From the NCBI RefSeq assembly GCF_039523335.1, contig NZ_BAAAFC010000001.1, positions 682,001 to 746,000 of the forward strand: a stretch of 64,000 nt of DNA, in the 5' to 3' direction. A program made the position numbers and the translations under genes. Positions within the stretch are counted from its first letter, which is position 1; the number at the start of each line of letters is the position of its first letter. Shown here in pieces: positions 29,899 to 39,794 of the stretch. The notes below the pieces were generated by a model. The model had not been told where the DNA came from, did not search any database, and saw only the letters and a list, made by a program, of their open reading frames with translations. This DNA is from Marinobacter szutsaonensis. Lineage in GTDB: Bacteria; Pseudomonadota; Gammaproteobacteria; Pseudomonadales; Oleiphilaceae.

Positions 29899-32800
29899 AT
29901 GAAAAGAATGCTCATAAATGCAACTCATCCTGAAGAGTTGCGCGTAGCCCTGGTCGATGGCCAGCGTCTGTTTGACCTCGATATCGAATCCAGCTCCCGC
30001 GAGCAGAAGAAAGCCAACATCTACAAGGGTCGGATTACCCGTGTAGAGCCCAGCCTGGAAGCTGCTTTCGTGGACTTCGGCGCCGAGCGCCACGGCTTCT
30101 TGCCCCTGAAGGAAATTTCCAAGGAATACTTCAAGAAGTCCCCGGGCCAGATCGAGGGCAAGATCAACATCAAGGACGTGGTCTCTGAAGGCCAGGAAGT
30201 CATTGTCCAGGTCGACAAGGAAGAGCGCGGCAACAAGGGCGCCGCCCTGACCACGTTCATCTCCCTGGCCGGCCGCTACCTGGTGCTGATGCCCAACAAC
30301 CCCCGTGCCGGAGGTATCTCGCGCCGCATCGAGGGCGAAGAACGGGCCCAGCTCAAGGAAGCCATGAACAATGTCCAGGTCCCCAAGACCATGGGCATTA
30401 TCGTTCGTACCGCCGGCATCGGCCGTACCACCGAAGAACTCCAGTGGGACCTCGATTACCTGGTGCAGTTCTGGGAAGCAATCACCCAGGCCGCCGGTGA
30501 GCGCAAGGCCCCCTTCCTGATCCACCAGGAAAGCAACGTCATCATCCGCGCCGTGCGTGACTACCTCCGCCAGGATATCGGTGAAGTCCTGATCGATGCG
30601 GAAAACGTCTACGAGGACGTGCTCAACTTCGTGCGCGCCGTCATGCCGACCTTCGAGAACAAGATCAAGCTGTACAAGGATGAGATCCCGCTGTTCAGCC
30701 GTTACCAGATCGAAGGCCAGATCGAAACCGCATTCCAGCGCGAAGTGAAGCTGCCCTCCGGCGGCTCGATCGTGATCGACCCCACCGAGGCACTGGTTTC
30801 CATCGACATCAACTCCTCCCGCGCCACCAAGGGGCACGATATCGAGGAAACCGCCCTGCAGACGAACCTGGAAGCGGCAGAAGAAATCGCCCGCCAGCTG
30901 CGCCTGCGGGATATGGGTGGCCTGATCGTGATCGACTTCATCGACATGACTCCAGCCAAGCACCAGCGCGAAGTGGAACAGAAGATGCGCGAAGCGCTGG
31001 AGATCGACCGGGCACGGGTCCAGGTCGGCAAGATTTCCCGTTTCGGTCTGCTGGAAATGTCCCGCCAGCGCCTGCGCCCGTCCCTGGGTGAGACCCGCAG
31101 CGAGGTCTGCCCGCGCTGTGAAGGCCAGGGCACCATTCGTGGCATAGAATCACTCGCCCTGAGCATCATGCGGCTGATCTACGAGGAGTCTTCCAAGGAC
31201 AAGACCGGCGAGGTCCGTGCCATCGTGCCGGTATCCGTTGCCACCTTCCTCCTGAACGAGAAGCGCAAGCAGCTGGCCGACATCGAATCACGTCAGAGCG
31301 TCCAGGTTGTGGTCGTTCCGGTTCCGCACATGGAAACCCCGCACTTCGAAATCCTGCGTATCCGCCAGGACGAAACCACGCCCGAGCACATCTCGAGCCA
31401 CCAGGTAGCCCAGGAATACAGCGAGCGCGAAGAAGAAATCTTTGAAGCGCCCACTGCTGAGAAACCGGTACGTGAACAGGCCGCCGTCAAGGCCATCCGG
31501 CCGTCTGCTCCTGCGCCGACTCCAACACCCACCGTGGCAGAAGCCGCGGCCCAGGAAGAGGGCCTGTTCCGTCGGCTCGGACGCAAGATCGCCTGCTTCT
31601 TCGGCGGCGAGAGCCAGCAAGGCGAAGAACGCGAGCAAAGCAAGCGCCCGCAGCGTCAGGACCGCAGAACCCAGGATCGTCGCAAGTCCCGGGTAGCCCG
31701 GGATGACCAGCGCTCCGGCGGCAACCGCAGCGGTGATCGCCGCCAGGGCGGTCAGCAGCAAAGCCGTAGCGATGACACCCGCAACCGCGGTCGCGGTCGC
31801 AGCGATGACCAGAACCGTGGCGGCCAGGCCCGTCAGGGTGGCGACAAGGGCCAGGACAAGAGTGCCGAAGGTCGCAAGGACAGCAAGGGCCGCAGCCAGG
31901 GCCGTAACCGTCCGCAGCGTGACCAGAAGGACAACCGCGAGCAAAAGGATAGCCGCGGCCAGAAGGACCAGCAGCAGGCCAAGCCCCAGAAGGATCAGCA
32001 GCCGCCCAAAGAGCAGAAGGAGACTGCCCAGAAAGGTTCCGGCGGTGACAAGCCCCGCAAGCCGCGCCGCCAGCGTAACCGCGACGGCTCCCCGGCCGAG
32101 GCCCCTGCCAGCGCTCCATCAAACCGCAAGGCCGCTCGCAGTGACAAGCACCAGAAGGACACTCAGCCCGAGAAAGCGGCTGAGCCGGAAAAGCCAGCAG
32201 TTACTGCGGACAAGAGCGCCGAGCAGAAGGCCGAAGCACGGTCATCTGCACCGGAAAAAGCTCCGGAGCCCAAACAGGAATCCCGTCTGGCAGCCGGCGT
32301 AGCTTCTGAAAAGGCCGAGGAGCAAAAAGCACCCGCGAAGGCCGAGAAGACCGAGAAGACCGAGAAGGCCGAGAAGGCCGAGAAGGCGGATCAGGGTGAA
32401 AAACCTGCAAAAGCAGACCAGCCTGCAAAAGCCGAGTCCGCGGATAAAGCCGAGAAGCCGGAAGCCAAGCCAGCGGGCAAGGAATCGGCCAAGCCTTCGA
32501 AGTCGGAAGCAGAAACTCCCAAGCAGGAGGTTGCCAAAGCCGAGGAGCCCAAACAGTCTCCCGCCAAAGCTGAGGCAACCAAGGCCGAGGAGCGCAAGCC
32601 CGAAGCAGCGAGCTCCGAAGAGCCTAAGCCGCAGACCGCCCAAAAGGAGCCTGCGAAAGCCGAGGCAACCAAAGCCGAAACGGCAAAGGCAGATCAGCCG
32701 AAGGCAGAAAAACAGCCAGAGGCGGTGAGCCCCAAAGCGGAAGAGCAAGTAACCGCTCCGAAGAAGGAGGCCCCGCAGGCTGAGAAAGCCGAGAAGCCCG

Positions 32801-33090
32801 AGGGTCAGACCCCGAAAGCGAAGGCAGAGGCCAAAGAGCCTGAGCCAAAGTCCGCCAGCAAGCCTGAGGCTGACAAGCCGAAGGAAGACAAGCCAAAGGA
32901 AGAAAAGGCACCCGCGGCGCAGAGTGCTCCGGAACCGAAGGCGTCCGAAGCGCCCCGGATTTTCCAGGGCGAGAGCGGAAAGCCGGAACTGGACCTGCCG
33001 GTTACGCCGGGCCGGGCCTATAATGATCCACGTGAAGTCCGTCGCCGTCAGCGAGCAGCGGAAGAAGCCCAAAAGGCCGGGAGTAACTGA
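29899..33090 (+). CDS. rne: Ribonuclease E
   Basis: Endonuclease for mRNA decay and rRNA/tRNA processing; scaffold of the degradosome. The catalytic half starts [20 protein letters not shown], contains the S1 domain, DNase-like [11 protein letters not shown] and the zinc-link CPRCEGQG with cysteines at residues 404 and 407, as in E. coli. From about residue 520 the sequence is disordered: an amphipathic stretch ([17 protein letters not shown], a likely membrane-binding helix), an Arg-rich block with many RxxxRR and GGxR, then a long Ala-Lys-Glu-Pro region with near-perfect 9-bp repeats ([18 protein letters not shown], 32341-32392). The end matches [12 protein letters not shown]. 1063 residues, usual length. 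Confidence 0.96.
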   Translation: MKRMLINATHPEELRVALVDGQRLFDLDIESSSREQKKANIYKGRITRVEPSLEAAFVDFGAERHGFLPLKEISKEYFKKSPGQIEGKINIKDVVSEGQEVIVQVDKEERGNKGAALTTFISLAGRYLVLMPNNPRAGGISRRIEGEERAQLKEAMNNVQVPKTMGIIVRTAGIGRTTEELQWDLDYLVQFWEAITQAAGERKAPFLIHQESNVIIRAVRDYLRQDIGEVLIDAENVYEDVLNFVRAVMPTFENKIKLYKDEIPLFSRYQIEGQIETAFQREVKLPSGGSIVIDPTEALVSIDINSSRATKGHDIEETALQTNLEAAEEIARQLRLRDMGGLIVIDFIDMTPAKHQREVEQKMREALEIDRARVQVGKISRFGLLEMSRQRLRPSLGETRSEVCPRCEGQGTIRGIESLALSIMRLIYEESSKDKTGEVRAIVPVSVATFLLNEKRKQLADIESRQSVQVVVVPVPHMETPHFEILRIRQDETTPEHISSHQVAQEYSEREEEIFEAPTAEKPVREQAAVKAIRPSAPAPTPTPTVAEAAAQEEGLFRRLGRKIACFFGGESQQGEEREQSKRPQRQDRRTQDRRKSRVARDDQRSGGNRSGDRRQGGQQQSRSDDTRNRGRGRSDDQNRGGQARQGGDKGQDKSAEGRKDSKGRSQGRNRPQRDQKDNREQKDSRGQKDQQQAKPQKDQQPPKEQKETAQKGSGGDKPRKPRRQRNRDGSPAEAPASAPSNRKAARSDKHQKDTQPEKAAEPEKPAVTADKSAEQKAEARSSAPEKAPEPKQESRLAAGVASEKAEEQKAPAKAEKTEKTEKAEKAEKADQGEKPAKADQPAKAESADKAEKPEAKPAGKESAKPSKSEAETPKQEVAKAEEPKQSPAKAEATKAEERKPEAASSEEPKPQTAQKEPAKAEATKAETAKADQPKAEKQPEAVSPKAEEQVTAPKKEAPQAEKAEKPEGQTPKAKAEAKEPEPKSASKPEADKPKEDKPKEEKAPAAQSAPEPKASEAPRIFQGESGKPELDLPVTPGRAYNDPREVRRRQRAAEEAQKAGSN

Positions 33091-33093
33091 TAA

Positions 33094-33636
33094 ATGCTAT
33101 CCAATTCCGACATAGAAGCGCTGGAAGACATCCTGTTTGCGGAGCCCTGGGGTGATGACGCCCTGGACTTTTTCGGGCTCCACGGCGTGGTTTGCGCCAG
33201 CGTCGTCGGCCCGGTTGAGCTGAGCGCGGAAGATATCTTCCGCCTCGCCACCGGCACCGAGCAGGTGCCCGGTGGCGAAATTCCCGAGGTATTCCGTCGC
33301 AGTGTCACCCAGCTGGCAAAAGATATGGCCCACGCCCTGGATATGGGGCAGGCCCTGGAGCTGCCGGAGCCGGAGGACGGCGATCCGATGAACGCACTGG
33401 AGAACTGGTGTGCAGGATTCGTGGAAACGTTCCTGGAGCATGAGGAGGAGTGGCTGGACGCCGCCAGCGAGGAGGAAACCGCAGACCTCATGGTTCCCAT
33501 GCTGACCCTGTCCGGTCTGTTCGACGACGAGGACTTCCAGAAGGTCCGCAACAGCGACAAGCTTTCCCGCCAGATGGCCGACGCCATCCCGGACTCACTG
33601 ACCGACCTCTACCTGCTGTTCCACGCTCCGGACTAA
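33094..33636 (+). CDS. YecA/YgfB family (UPF0149) protein
   Basis: A 180-residue acidic, helical protein of the YgfB/YecA type, seen from LEDILFAEPWGDDALDFFGLHGVV and WCAGFVETFLEHEEEW. The C-terminal SEC-C zinc motif of YecA is absent. Starts 3 nt after the rne stop, so it is probably co-transcribed with rne. Its stop overlaps that of the convergent PHP gene (TAA and TAG share CTAA). Function not assigned. Confidence 0.85.
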   Translation: MLSNSDIEALEDILFAEPWGDDALDFFGLHGVVCASVVGPVELSAEDIFRLATGTEQVPGGEIPEVFRRSVTQLAKDMAHALDMGQALELPEPEDGDPMNALENWCAGFVETFLEHEEEWLDAASEEETADLMVPMLTLSGLFDDEDFQKVRNSDKLSRQMADAIPDSLTDLYLLFHAPD

Positions 33637-34511
33637 GCCGGAGCCGTAACACCTGCAGGTTCTTGAAAATGATGCCAGACCGGCTCCAGCCCGTCTGGCA
33701 TTTTCATGATATTCCCCAGTTCGCACCAGGGTGCGCCCGGAAAGTGGAAATCACTGCCCTGGGATGCCCACATCCCGTTGCGCCGGCACAGCTCCGCCAG
33801 AAAGCCGAGATCGCCGCTGGACTGACCCGAGGTGGACACCTCAATGCCCTGCCCTCCGGCCCTGCGAAACTCCCCGGTCAGCTCCCGGAGCTTGGTCGCC
33901 GTCAGCCTGTACTTTCGTGGATGCGCCAGCACCGCAATACCACCGGCATCGGTGATCCACTGCACCACCTCCGGCAATTCCGGCCAGTAAGCACGCACAT
34001 CACCGGGTTTTCCGGCACCCAGGTACCGCTTGAATGCCTGGGCGGCGTTACGGACAACACTCGCCTCGATCAGCGCCTCGGCAAAATGGGGGCGCCCAGG
34101 CACATCTCCACCGGCCTTGGCGGTCGCCCGTTCCAACAGGTCCGGCACCTTCAGGCGCTGGAGCCGCTCGGCAATCATGGCTGCCCTCGCCCGGCGGTTG
34201 TCCGTCTGTTGCGCGACCCTGGCAGTGAATGCCGGGTCCTCCCGATCGAAATCCAGGCCGACAACATGGATCGTCCGGCCTTTCCAGAGACAGGACAATT
34301 CGATTCCTGACACCAGCGTAACTCCTGATTCACTTGCTGCCCTTGCCGCTTCCGGTAGGCCATTCAGGGTATCGTGATCGGTCAGGGCCAGGTGCGTCAC
34401 CCCCTTTTCGTCAGCACGGGCAACCAGGTCCGCCGGTGCCAGGGCACCGTCCGAGGCCGTGCTGTGGCAGTGCAGATCAATGCACAAAGTCGGGGGTTGG
34501 GGTATAGTCAC
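33633..34511 (-). CDS. rnm: PHP-domain 5'-3' exoribonuclease, RNase AM type
   Basis: PHP phosphoesterase of 292 residues with metal-binding motifs DLHCHSTASDG, LALTDHDTLNGL, ISGIELSC, AVLAHPRKY and GSDFHFPG. YciV/RNase AM proteins process 5' ends of rRNAs and degrade RNA oligomers or 3',5'-bisphosphonucleosides. It is divergent from the YciI gene, as yciV is near yciI-like genes in some relatives, and convergent with the rne-yecA unit. Confidence 0.88.
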   Translation of the reverse strand: MTIPQPPTLCIDLHCHSTASDGALAPADLVARADEKGVTHLALTDHDTLNGLPEAARAASESGVTLVSGIELSCLWKGRTIHVVGLDFDREDPAFTARVAQQTDNRRARAAMIAERLQRLKVPDLLERATAKAGGDVPGRPHFAEALIEASVVRNAAQAFKRYLGAGKPGDVRAYWPELPEVVQWITDAGGIAVLAHPRKYRLTATKLRELTGEFRRAGGQGIEVSTSGQSSGDLGFLAELCRRNGMWASQGSDFHFPGAPWCELGNIMKMPDGLEPVWHHFQEPAGVTAPA

Positions 34512-34541
34512 AAAAAATCCTTAAACGGTTGAGAGAGCTTC

Positions 34542-34841
34542 ATGTATTACGCCATTATCAGTGAGGATATCGAAAACAGCCTTGCCCTTCGCCAATCTGC
34601 ACGCCCGGCCCATCTGGAGCGACTCCAAGCACTGAAGGCGGAGGGCCGGTTGCTCGTTGCCGGGCCACATCCGGCCATCGACACCCCCGAGCCCGGTGAA
34701 GCCGGGTTTACCGGCAGTCTCGTCGTTGCCGAATTTGACTCGCTCGAAGCAGCCCAAGCGTGGGCCGATGCCGACCCTTATATCGAAGCCGGCGTGTACC
34801 AGAAGGTAACCGTCAAACCTTTCAAGGCGGTACTGCCCTGA
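34542..34841 (+). CDS. yciI: YciI family protein
   Basis: A 99-residue ferredoxin-like-fold protein starting [18 protein letters not shown], with the conserved HL ([23 protein letters not shown]) and an Asp-Pro pair near the C-terminus ([15 protein letters not shown]). His and Asp are the putative active site of the family; the reaction is unknown. Starts 30 nt from the divergent PHP gene. Confidence 0.9.
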   Translation: MYYAIISEDIENSLALRQSARPAHLERLQALKAEGRLLVAGPHPAIDTPEPGEAGFTGSLVVAEFDSLEAAQAWADADPYIEAGVYQKVTVKPFKAVLP

Positions 34842-34874
34842 AATGCCGGCCAGCGCATGAGTTTATTGTAATGG

Positions 34875-34897
34875 TGACCTGCTTGAACCGCAGGTCA
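34875..34897 (+). other. Hairpin downstream of yciI
   Basis: TGACCTGC and GCAGGTCA arms (8 bp) around a 7-nt loop. No T-run follows, so function is open; it may mark the 3' end of the yciI mRNA or the upstream control of the next gene. Confidence 0.35.
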
Positions 34898-34962
34898 ACT
34901 ATGACAAAATTGCGCTTTTAACATCTGGTGTTTTTTCACTATCCAATTCTGGGAATGTATTC

Positions 34963-35631
34963 GTGACGCCTTTTCGCCTGATCATCAGTCTGTTGTTCAT
35001 CGTATCATCTATCGCAGCCGCCCAGGCCAGAACCGTCTGGGTTGATGACCAGCTCTACCTTCCGGTTCGTTCGGGCGCCGGTAGCCAGTACCGGATTATC
35101 GAGAACGCCGTACCCAGTGGCACAGCCCTGGAGGTTCTCGAAACCGGGGATAGCTACACAAAGGTCCGTACACCCAAGGGAACCGAGGGCTGGGTCGCAA
35201 GCCAGTACCTGAGCAACACCCCGATCGCAGCCGACCGTCTTCAGGCAGCCAACCGGGAGCTGGAGCGGACCAAAACCGAGCTGACTCAGGTCAAGGAGCA
35301 GCTTTCGCAAGTCACCCAGGAGCGCAACGCCCTTGAGAGCGCCGAATCCAACCTGTCCAGCCGCTCCCAGGAGCTGCAGGAAGAGCTTCAGCGGATAAAG
35401 AGCATTGCTGCCGATTCCATCAATCTGGAACGCAGGAACCGCGAGCTGAATGCGGAGAACCAGAAACTTCGCAACGACCTGGAAGTTCTGACCGCCGAGA
35501 ATGAGCGACTGGAGGCAAGCAAGGAGTCAGACTTTATGCTGCTGGGAGCCGGACTTGTCTTCGGGGGTGTCCTGCTGGCACTGATCATTCCCATGCTCAA
35601 GCCCACCCGCAAGACCGACAACTGGGCCTGA
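34963..35631 (+). CDS. SH3-domain and coiled-coil membrane protein (TIGR04211 type)
   Basis: A 222-residue protein exported by an N-terminal signal sequence (FRLIISLLFIVSSIAAAQA), with a bacterial SH3 domain (WVDDQLYLPVRSGAGSQYRI, VPSGTALEVLETGDSYTKVR), a long coiled coil (about 95-185) and a C-terminal membrane helix (FMLLGAGLVFGGVLLALIIP) with a basic tail. The arrangement fits the YgiM-like family with SH3 facing the periplasm. Starts at GTG. Likely a cell-envelope protein of unknown function; ends before a bidirectional terminator. Confidence 0.85.
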   Translation: MTPFRLIISLLFIVSSIAAAQARTVWVDDQLYLPVRSGAGSQYRIIENAVPSGTALEVLETGDSYTKVRTPKGTEGWVASQYLSNTPIAADRLQAANRELERTKTELTQVKEQLSQVTQERNALESAESNLSSRSQELQEELQRIKSIAADSINLERRNRELNAENQKLRNDLEVLTAENERLEASKESDFMLLGAGLVFGGVLLALIIPMLKPTRKTDNWA

Positions 35632-35663
35632 CCTTTCGTATCAGGCCGATACATCCGGACAAA

Positions 35664-35693
35664 AAGAAGGGCGGCCCGAGGGCCGCCCTTCTT
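35664..35693. terminator. Bidirectional terminator between SH3 gene and rraA
   Basis: Perfect 13-bp arms AAGAAGGGCGGCC and GGCCGCCCTTCTT around a 4-nt loop, between convergent genes. Confidence 0.85.
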
Positions 35694-35710
35694 CGTTCCT
35701 GACCGCCGGA

Positions 35711-36190
35711 TCAGACCAGCGGCTTCTCGGAGACGATGATGCCGTTATTATCGGCATACACGTAGTGCCCCGGATGAAACGTCACGCCATGGAAGGTGAC
35801 CGGAATGTTCAGGTCACCGATGCCCCGCTTCTCGGTTTTCCGCGGAACGGTGCCCAGCGCCTGCACACCCAGGTTGGTCTGACCGATCTCGTCCACATCA
35901 CGGATGCAGCCATAGATGATCAGGCCGGCCCAGCCATTGCTGGCCGCCTTCTCCGCCAGCATGTCGCCCAGCAGTGCGTTACGCTTTGACGCACCACCAT
36001 CAACTACCATGACGCGGCCATGCCCGGGCTGACCCACCTGCTCCTTGACCACGGAGTTATCCTCGAAACACTTCACGGTGACAATCTCACCGCCAAAGTT
36101 TTTCACGCCACCGTAGTTGTTGAAACCGGGCTCGACCACCTGGACTTCCGGATACTCGTCACACAGATCCGGGGTAATGATGTCTGCCAT
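35711..36190 (-). CDS. rraA: RraA family protein, regulator of RNase E
   Basis: 159-residue Rra[21 protein letters not shown] and [16 protein letters not shown] hold the conserved Gly-rich loop and Arg-Asp pair. RraA binds RNase E in E. coli and lowers its activity; some homologues are class II HMG/CHA aldolases, which share the R...D site. It is encoded 30 nt downstream of ppsA and only 2.6 kb from rne, so function as RNase E regulator is likely. Confidence 0.9.
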   Translation of the reverse strand: MADIITPDLCDEYPEVQVVEPGFNNYGGVKNFGGEIVTVKCFEDNSVVKEQVGQPGHGRVMVVDGGASKRNALLGDMLAEKAASNGWAGLIIYGCIRDVDEIGQTNLGVQALGTVPRKTEKRGIGDLNIPVTFHGVTFHPGHYVYADNNGIIVSEKPLV

Positions 36191-36220
36191 GTTGTCACTC
36201 TCCTTTGTCCGGAAATGGAA

Positions 36221-38593
36221 TCAGTCGATCTTCTCGTCAGCCAGGAAGAACCAGGTATCCAGAACCGAATCCGGGTTCAGGGAGACAGAATCAATGCCCT
36301 GGTCCATCAGCCACTTGGCCAGATCCGGATGGTCGGACGGGCCCTGGCCGCAGATACCGATGTACTTGCCAGCCTTCCTGCACGCCTGGATGGCGTAGGA
36401 CAGCAGCGCCTTGACCGCATCGTTCCGCTCATCGAACAGGTGGGCGATGATGCCGGAATCGCGGTCCAGGCCCAGGGTCAGCTGGGTCAGGTCGTTGGAC
36501 CCGATGGAGAAGCCGTCAAAGTGCTCGAGGAACTGATCGGCAAGCAAGGCGTTGGCCGGCAGCTCGCACATCATGATCACCCGCAGGCCATTATCGCCAC
36601 GCTTCAGACCATTCTCGGCCAGCAGATTGACCACCTGCTCCGCTTCACCGACGGTCCGTACGAACGGCACCATCACTTCCACGTTGGTCAGGCCCATCTC
36701 GTTACGTACTTTCTTCAGGGCACGGCATTCAAGCTCGAAGCAGTCCCGGAAGGTATCGGAGATGTAGCGGGAAGCGCCCCGGAAGCCCAGCATCGGGTTC
36801 TCTTCGTCCGGCTCGTACAGAGTGCCGCCAATCAGGTTGGCGTACTCGTTGGATTTGAAGTCGGAGAGGCGAACGATCACTTTCTTCGGTGCAAACGCGG
36901 CTGCCAGAGTAGAGATACCCTCCACCAATTTGTCCACGTAGAAGTCGACCGGTGAAGAATAGCCGGCAATACGCTTTTCCACGGTCTGCTTGATATCCCG
37001 CGGCAGGCCGTCAAAGTTCAGCAGCGCCTTCGGGTGGACGCCGATCATCCGGTTGATGATGAACTCCAGGCGCGCAAGGCCGACACCCTCGTTGGGCAGA
37101 GCCTGGAAGTCGAACGCACGGTCCGGGTTGCCCACGTTCATCATGATCTTGAACGGAATATTCGGCATGGAATCCACGGTGTTCTCGCGCAGCTCGAAAT
37201 CCAGCGCACCCTCGTAGATCATGCCGGTGTCACCCTCGGCGCAGGAGACCGTCACTTCCTGACCGTCTTTCAGCACTTCGGTAGCATCACCACAGCCCAC
37301 CACGGCCGGAATACCCAGCTCCCGGGCAATGATGGCGGCGTGACAGGTCCGGCCGCCCCGATCGGTAACGATCGCGGAGGCACGCTTCATGACCGGCTCC
37401 CAGTCCGGGTCGGTCATATCGGTAACCAGAACATCACCCGGCTGTACGCGGTCCATCTCGTTGATGCTGGTGATGATTTTCACCGGACCACTGCCGATCT
37501 TGTGGCCGATACTGCGGCCTTCCACCAGCACCTTGCCGGTTTCATTCAGCAGGTAACGCTCCATGACATTGGCGGCGGCCCGGCTCTTCACGGTCTCGGG
37601 ACGCGCCTGGACAATGTAGATCTTGCCATCGTCACCATCCTTCGCCCACTCGATGTCCATCGGACGGTCATAGTGTTTTTCGATGATCATGGCCTGCTTG
37701 GCCAGCTCTTCCACCTCGGCATCGGTAATGGAGAAGCGGTTACGGTCTTCCTGGTCGACCTTGACGGTCTCCACATACTCGCCTTCACCGGGGCTGGAAT
37801 GGTAGACCATCTTGATGGCCTTGCTGCCCAGGTTACGGCGCAGCACCGCAGGGCGACGGGCTTCAAGCGTCGGCTTGTGAACATAGAACTCGTCCGGGTT
37901 CACGGCACCCTGGACCACGGTCTCACCCAGGCCGTAGGAAGAGGTAATAAAGACAACATCCCGGAAGCCCGATTCGGTGTCCAGGGTGAACATGACGCCG
38001 CTGGCTGCGGTCTCACTGCGCACCATCTTCTGGATACCGGCGGACAGAGCCACCAGCTTGTGGTCGAAGCCATGGTGGACGCGGTAGGAAATGGCCCGGT
38101 CATTGAACAGGGAGGCAAACACCTCCTTGACCGCGCGACGTACCTGCTGGAGTCCCACCACGTTCAGGAAGGTTTCCTGCTGCCCGGCGAAAGACGCATC
38201 CGGGAGGTCTTCTGCGGTGGCAGACGAGCGAACAGCAACCGCCATGTGCTCGTTTCCGTCCTGCAGCTTGGCATAGGCCTCTGCCAGGGGCTTTTCGAGG
38301 ACATCAGGCAAATCGGTATCAATCACCCATTGGCGAATCTGGGAACCGACGCGGGCCAGTTCGTTCACGTCGTTAACGTCCAGCTTCTCGAGGGCATCAT
38401 CGATCTTGTCCTTGAGGCCGTCGGTTGCCAGGAACTCACGGTAGGCGTGAGCTGTTGTGGCAAAACCGCCGGGAACGGTGACACCTGCGTTGGCGAGATT
38501 ACTGATCATTTCGCCCAGGGAGGCGTTCTTTCCGCCTACCCGGTCGACATCAGACATTCCGAGGTGATCAAACCAGATGATGTAATCTTCCAA
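36221..38593 (-). CDS. ppsA: Phosphoenolpyruvate synthase
   Basis: Converts pyruvate and ATP to PEP for gluconeogenesis. 790 residues in three parts: ATP-grasp domain ([21 protein letters not shown]), phosphohistidine domain with [19 protein letters not shown], and the PEP-binding barrel ([27 protein letters not shown]). It is divergent from ppsR, whose product controls it by phosphorylation. Confidence 0.97.
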   Translation of the reverse strand: MEDYIIWFDHLGMSDVDRVGGKNASLGEMISNLANAGVTVPGGFATTAHAYREFLATDGLKDKIDDALEKLDVNDVNELARVGSQIRQWVIDTDLPDVLEKPLAEAYAKLQDGNEHMAVAVRSSATAEDLPDASFAGQQETFLNVVGLQQVRRAVKEVFASLFNDRAISYRVHHGFDHKLVALSAGIQKMVRSETAASGVMFTLDTESGFRDVVFITSSYGLGETVVQGAVNPDEFYVHKPTLEARRPAVLRRNLGSKAIKMVYHSSPGEGEYVETVKVDQEDRNRFSITDAEVEELAKQAMIIEKHYDRPMDIEWAKDGDDGKIYIVQARPETVKSRAAANVMERYLLNETGKVLVEGRSIGHKIGSGPVKIITSINEMDRVQPGDVLVTDMTDPDWEPVMKRASAIVTDRGGRTCHAAIIARELGIPAVVGCGDATEVLKDGQEVTVSCAEGDTGMIYEGALDFELRENTVDSMPNIPFKIMMNVGNPDRAFDFQALPNEGVGLARLEFIINRMIGVHPKALLNFDGLPRDIKQTVEKRIAGYSSPVDFYVDKLVEGISTLAAAFAPKKVIVRLSDFKSNEYANLIGGTLYEPDEENPMLGFRGASRYISDTFRDCFELECRALKKVRNEMGLTNVEVMVPFVRTVGEAEQVVNLLAENGLKRGDNGLRVIMMCELPANALLADQFLEHFDGFSIGSNDLTQLTLGLDRDSGIIAHLFDERNDAVKALLSYAIQACRKAGKYIGICGQGPSDHPDLAKWLMDQGIDSVSLNPDSVLDTWFFLADEKID

Positions 38594-38764
38594 AGCGCGT
38601 CTCCCTTAGAGTCTGTGAAGCAAAGAGCAAAACCGGGCCAGCGATATTCAGCGGCAAATGCAGGCAATATCCACTGCGGAGTCTCGAACTTGGCGTGTAT
38701 GATACTGTAACCTGCGGAAATTACCTAGGGCACTCACTGTCAGATTTGGAACCGGACACACACC

Positions 38765-39580
38765 ATGAAACGTACTGCCTTCTTCATCTCCGACGGCACC
38801 GGCCTGACCGCCGAAGCCCTCGGCCACGCTCTTTTGGCCCAATTCGAGAAAATCGACTTCGAGCGCGTGACCGTTCCCTACATCGATGACGAGGACAAAG
38901 CCCGGGCCATGGTAACCCGGATCAACAAGGCCTCCGAGACCGACGGCGAACGGCCGCTGGTGTTTGACACCATCGTGGACAGAGACATCCGGGACATCAT
39001 CTCCCGGGCCGACGGCTTCATGGTCGACATCTTCGGTACCTTCCTGAATCCGCTGGAACAGGAACTGAACGCCTCTTCTTCCTACACCGTAGGCAAAAGT
39101 CACTCGATCAACAACGAAGGCAGTTACGAACGCCGGATCAAGGCCGTGAACTTCGCCCTAGACAACGACGATGGCGCCCGGACCCGCCATTATGACGAGG
39201 CAGACCTCATCCTCATCGGCGCTTCCCGCAGCGGCAAGACACCCACCTGCCTCTATCTTGCCCTGCAGTATGGCGTAAAAGCCGCCAATTACCCGATTAC
39301 AGACGAAGACCTGGCCGACCAGCGCATGCCAAAAGCCCTGCGCCCCCACCGGGAAAAACTGTTCGGCCTGACCATCGATCCCGAGCGCCTGGCCACCATC
39401 CGCAACGAACGCCGCCCAAACTCGCGCTACTCATCCATCCAGCAGTGCATGCATGAAATCGAAGAGATTGAGCTGATGTACCGGCGGGAGCGGATTCCCT
39501 ATCTGAATACCACGGCTTATTCGGTGGAGGAGATTTCGACGAGGATTATGGTGACGACCGGGCTGAAGCGGCACCGGTGA
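38765..39580 (+). CDS. ppsR: PEP synthase regulatory protein (kinase/pyrophosphorylase)
   Basis: DUF299 enzyme that uses ADP to inactivate PEP synthase by phosphorylation of a threonine near the catalytic His and uses phosphate to reactivate it. 271 residues, P-loop [16 protein letters not shown]-terminal [20 protein letters not shown], and the C-terminal ISTRIM motif. Divergent from ppsA, the usual pairing. Confidence 0.95.
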   Translation: MKRTAFFISDGTGLTAEALGHALLAQFEKIDFERVTVPYIDDEDKARAMVTRINKASETDGERPLVFDTIVDRDIRDIISRADGFMVDIFGTFLNPLEQELNASSSYTVGKSHSINNEGSYERRIKAVNFALDNDDGARTRHYDEADLILIGASRSGKTPTCLYLALQYGVKAANYPITDEDLADQRMPKALRPHREKLFGLTIDPERLATIRNERRPNSRYSSIQQCMHEIEEIELMYRRERIPYLNTTAYSVEEISTRIMVTTGLKRHR

Positions 39581-39611
39581 GGGATGTGGAGATGGAGTCT
39601 GAGATGAAGGT

Positions 39612-39641
39612 GGGGTCAGATGAAAGCTTTCATCTGACCCC
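39612..39641. repeat. 30-bp palindromic repeat, copy 3
   Basis: A perfect 30-bp palindrome, half-site GGGGTCAGATGAAAG. First of three between the convergent ppsR and M16 peptidase genes. Confidence 0.92.
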
Positions 39642-39684
39642 GTTTTAAAGGCGCGAATCCCGAGCTCGGACGCGAAGTGAAGTT

Positions 39685-39714
39685 GGGGTCAGATGATGGC
39701 TTTCATCTGACCCC
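39685..39714. repeat. 30-bp palindromic repeat, copy 4
   Basis: Half-site GGGGTCAGATGATGG with one mismatched pair in the centre. Second of three copies; followed by GTTTTA. Confidence 0.9.
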
Positions 39715-39751
39715 GTTTTAGCGGCGCAACTCCGAGATCGCGTCCAAAGTC

Positions 39752-39781
39752 GGGGTCAGAAGAACGCTTTCTTCTGACCCC
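39752..39781. repeat. 30-bp palindromic repeat, copy 5
   Basis: GAAGAA class, arms GGGGTCAGAAGAA and TTCTTCTGACCCC. Lies 13 nt from the end of the M16 gene. Confidence 0.9.
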
Positions 39782-39794
39782 ATTTTCACCCGGC

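Noticed and set aside
32340..32395. Repeat tract as a CRISPR or satellite
   Set aside because: The 9-bp period stays in the rne reading frame and codes for EKA-type tripeptides.
32242..33072. Long leftward open frame (276 codons, Leu/Phe/Arg/Gly-rich) opposite the RNase E tail
   Set aside because: It is an antisense shadow of the Ala-Lys-Glu repeat coding; composition is repetitive and there is no start context or homology.
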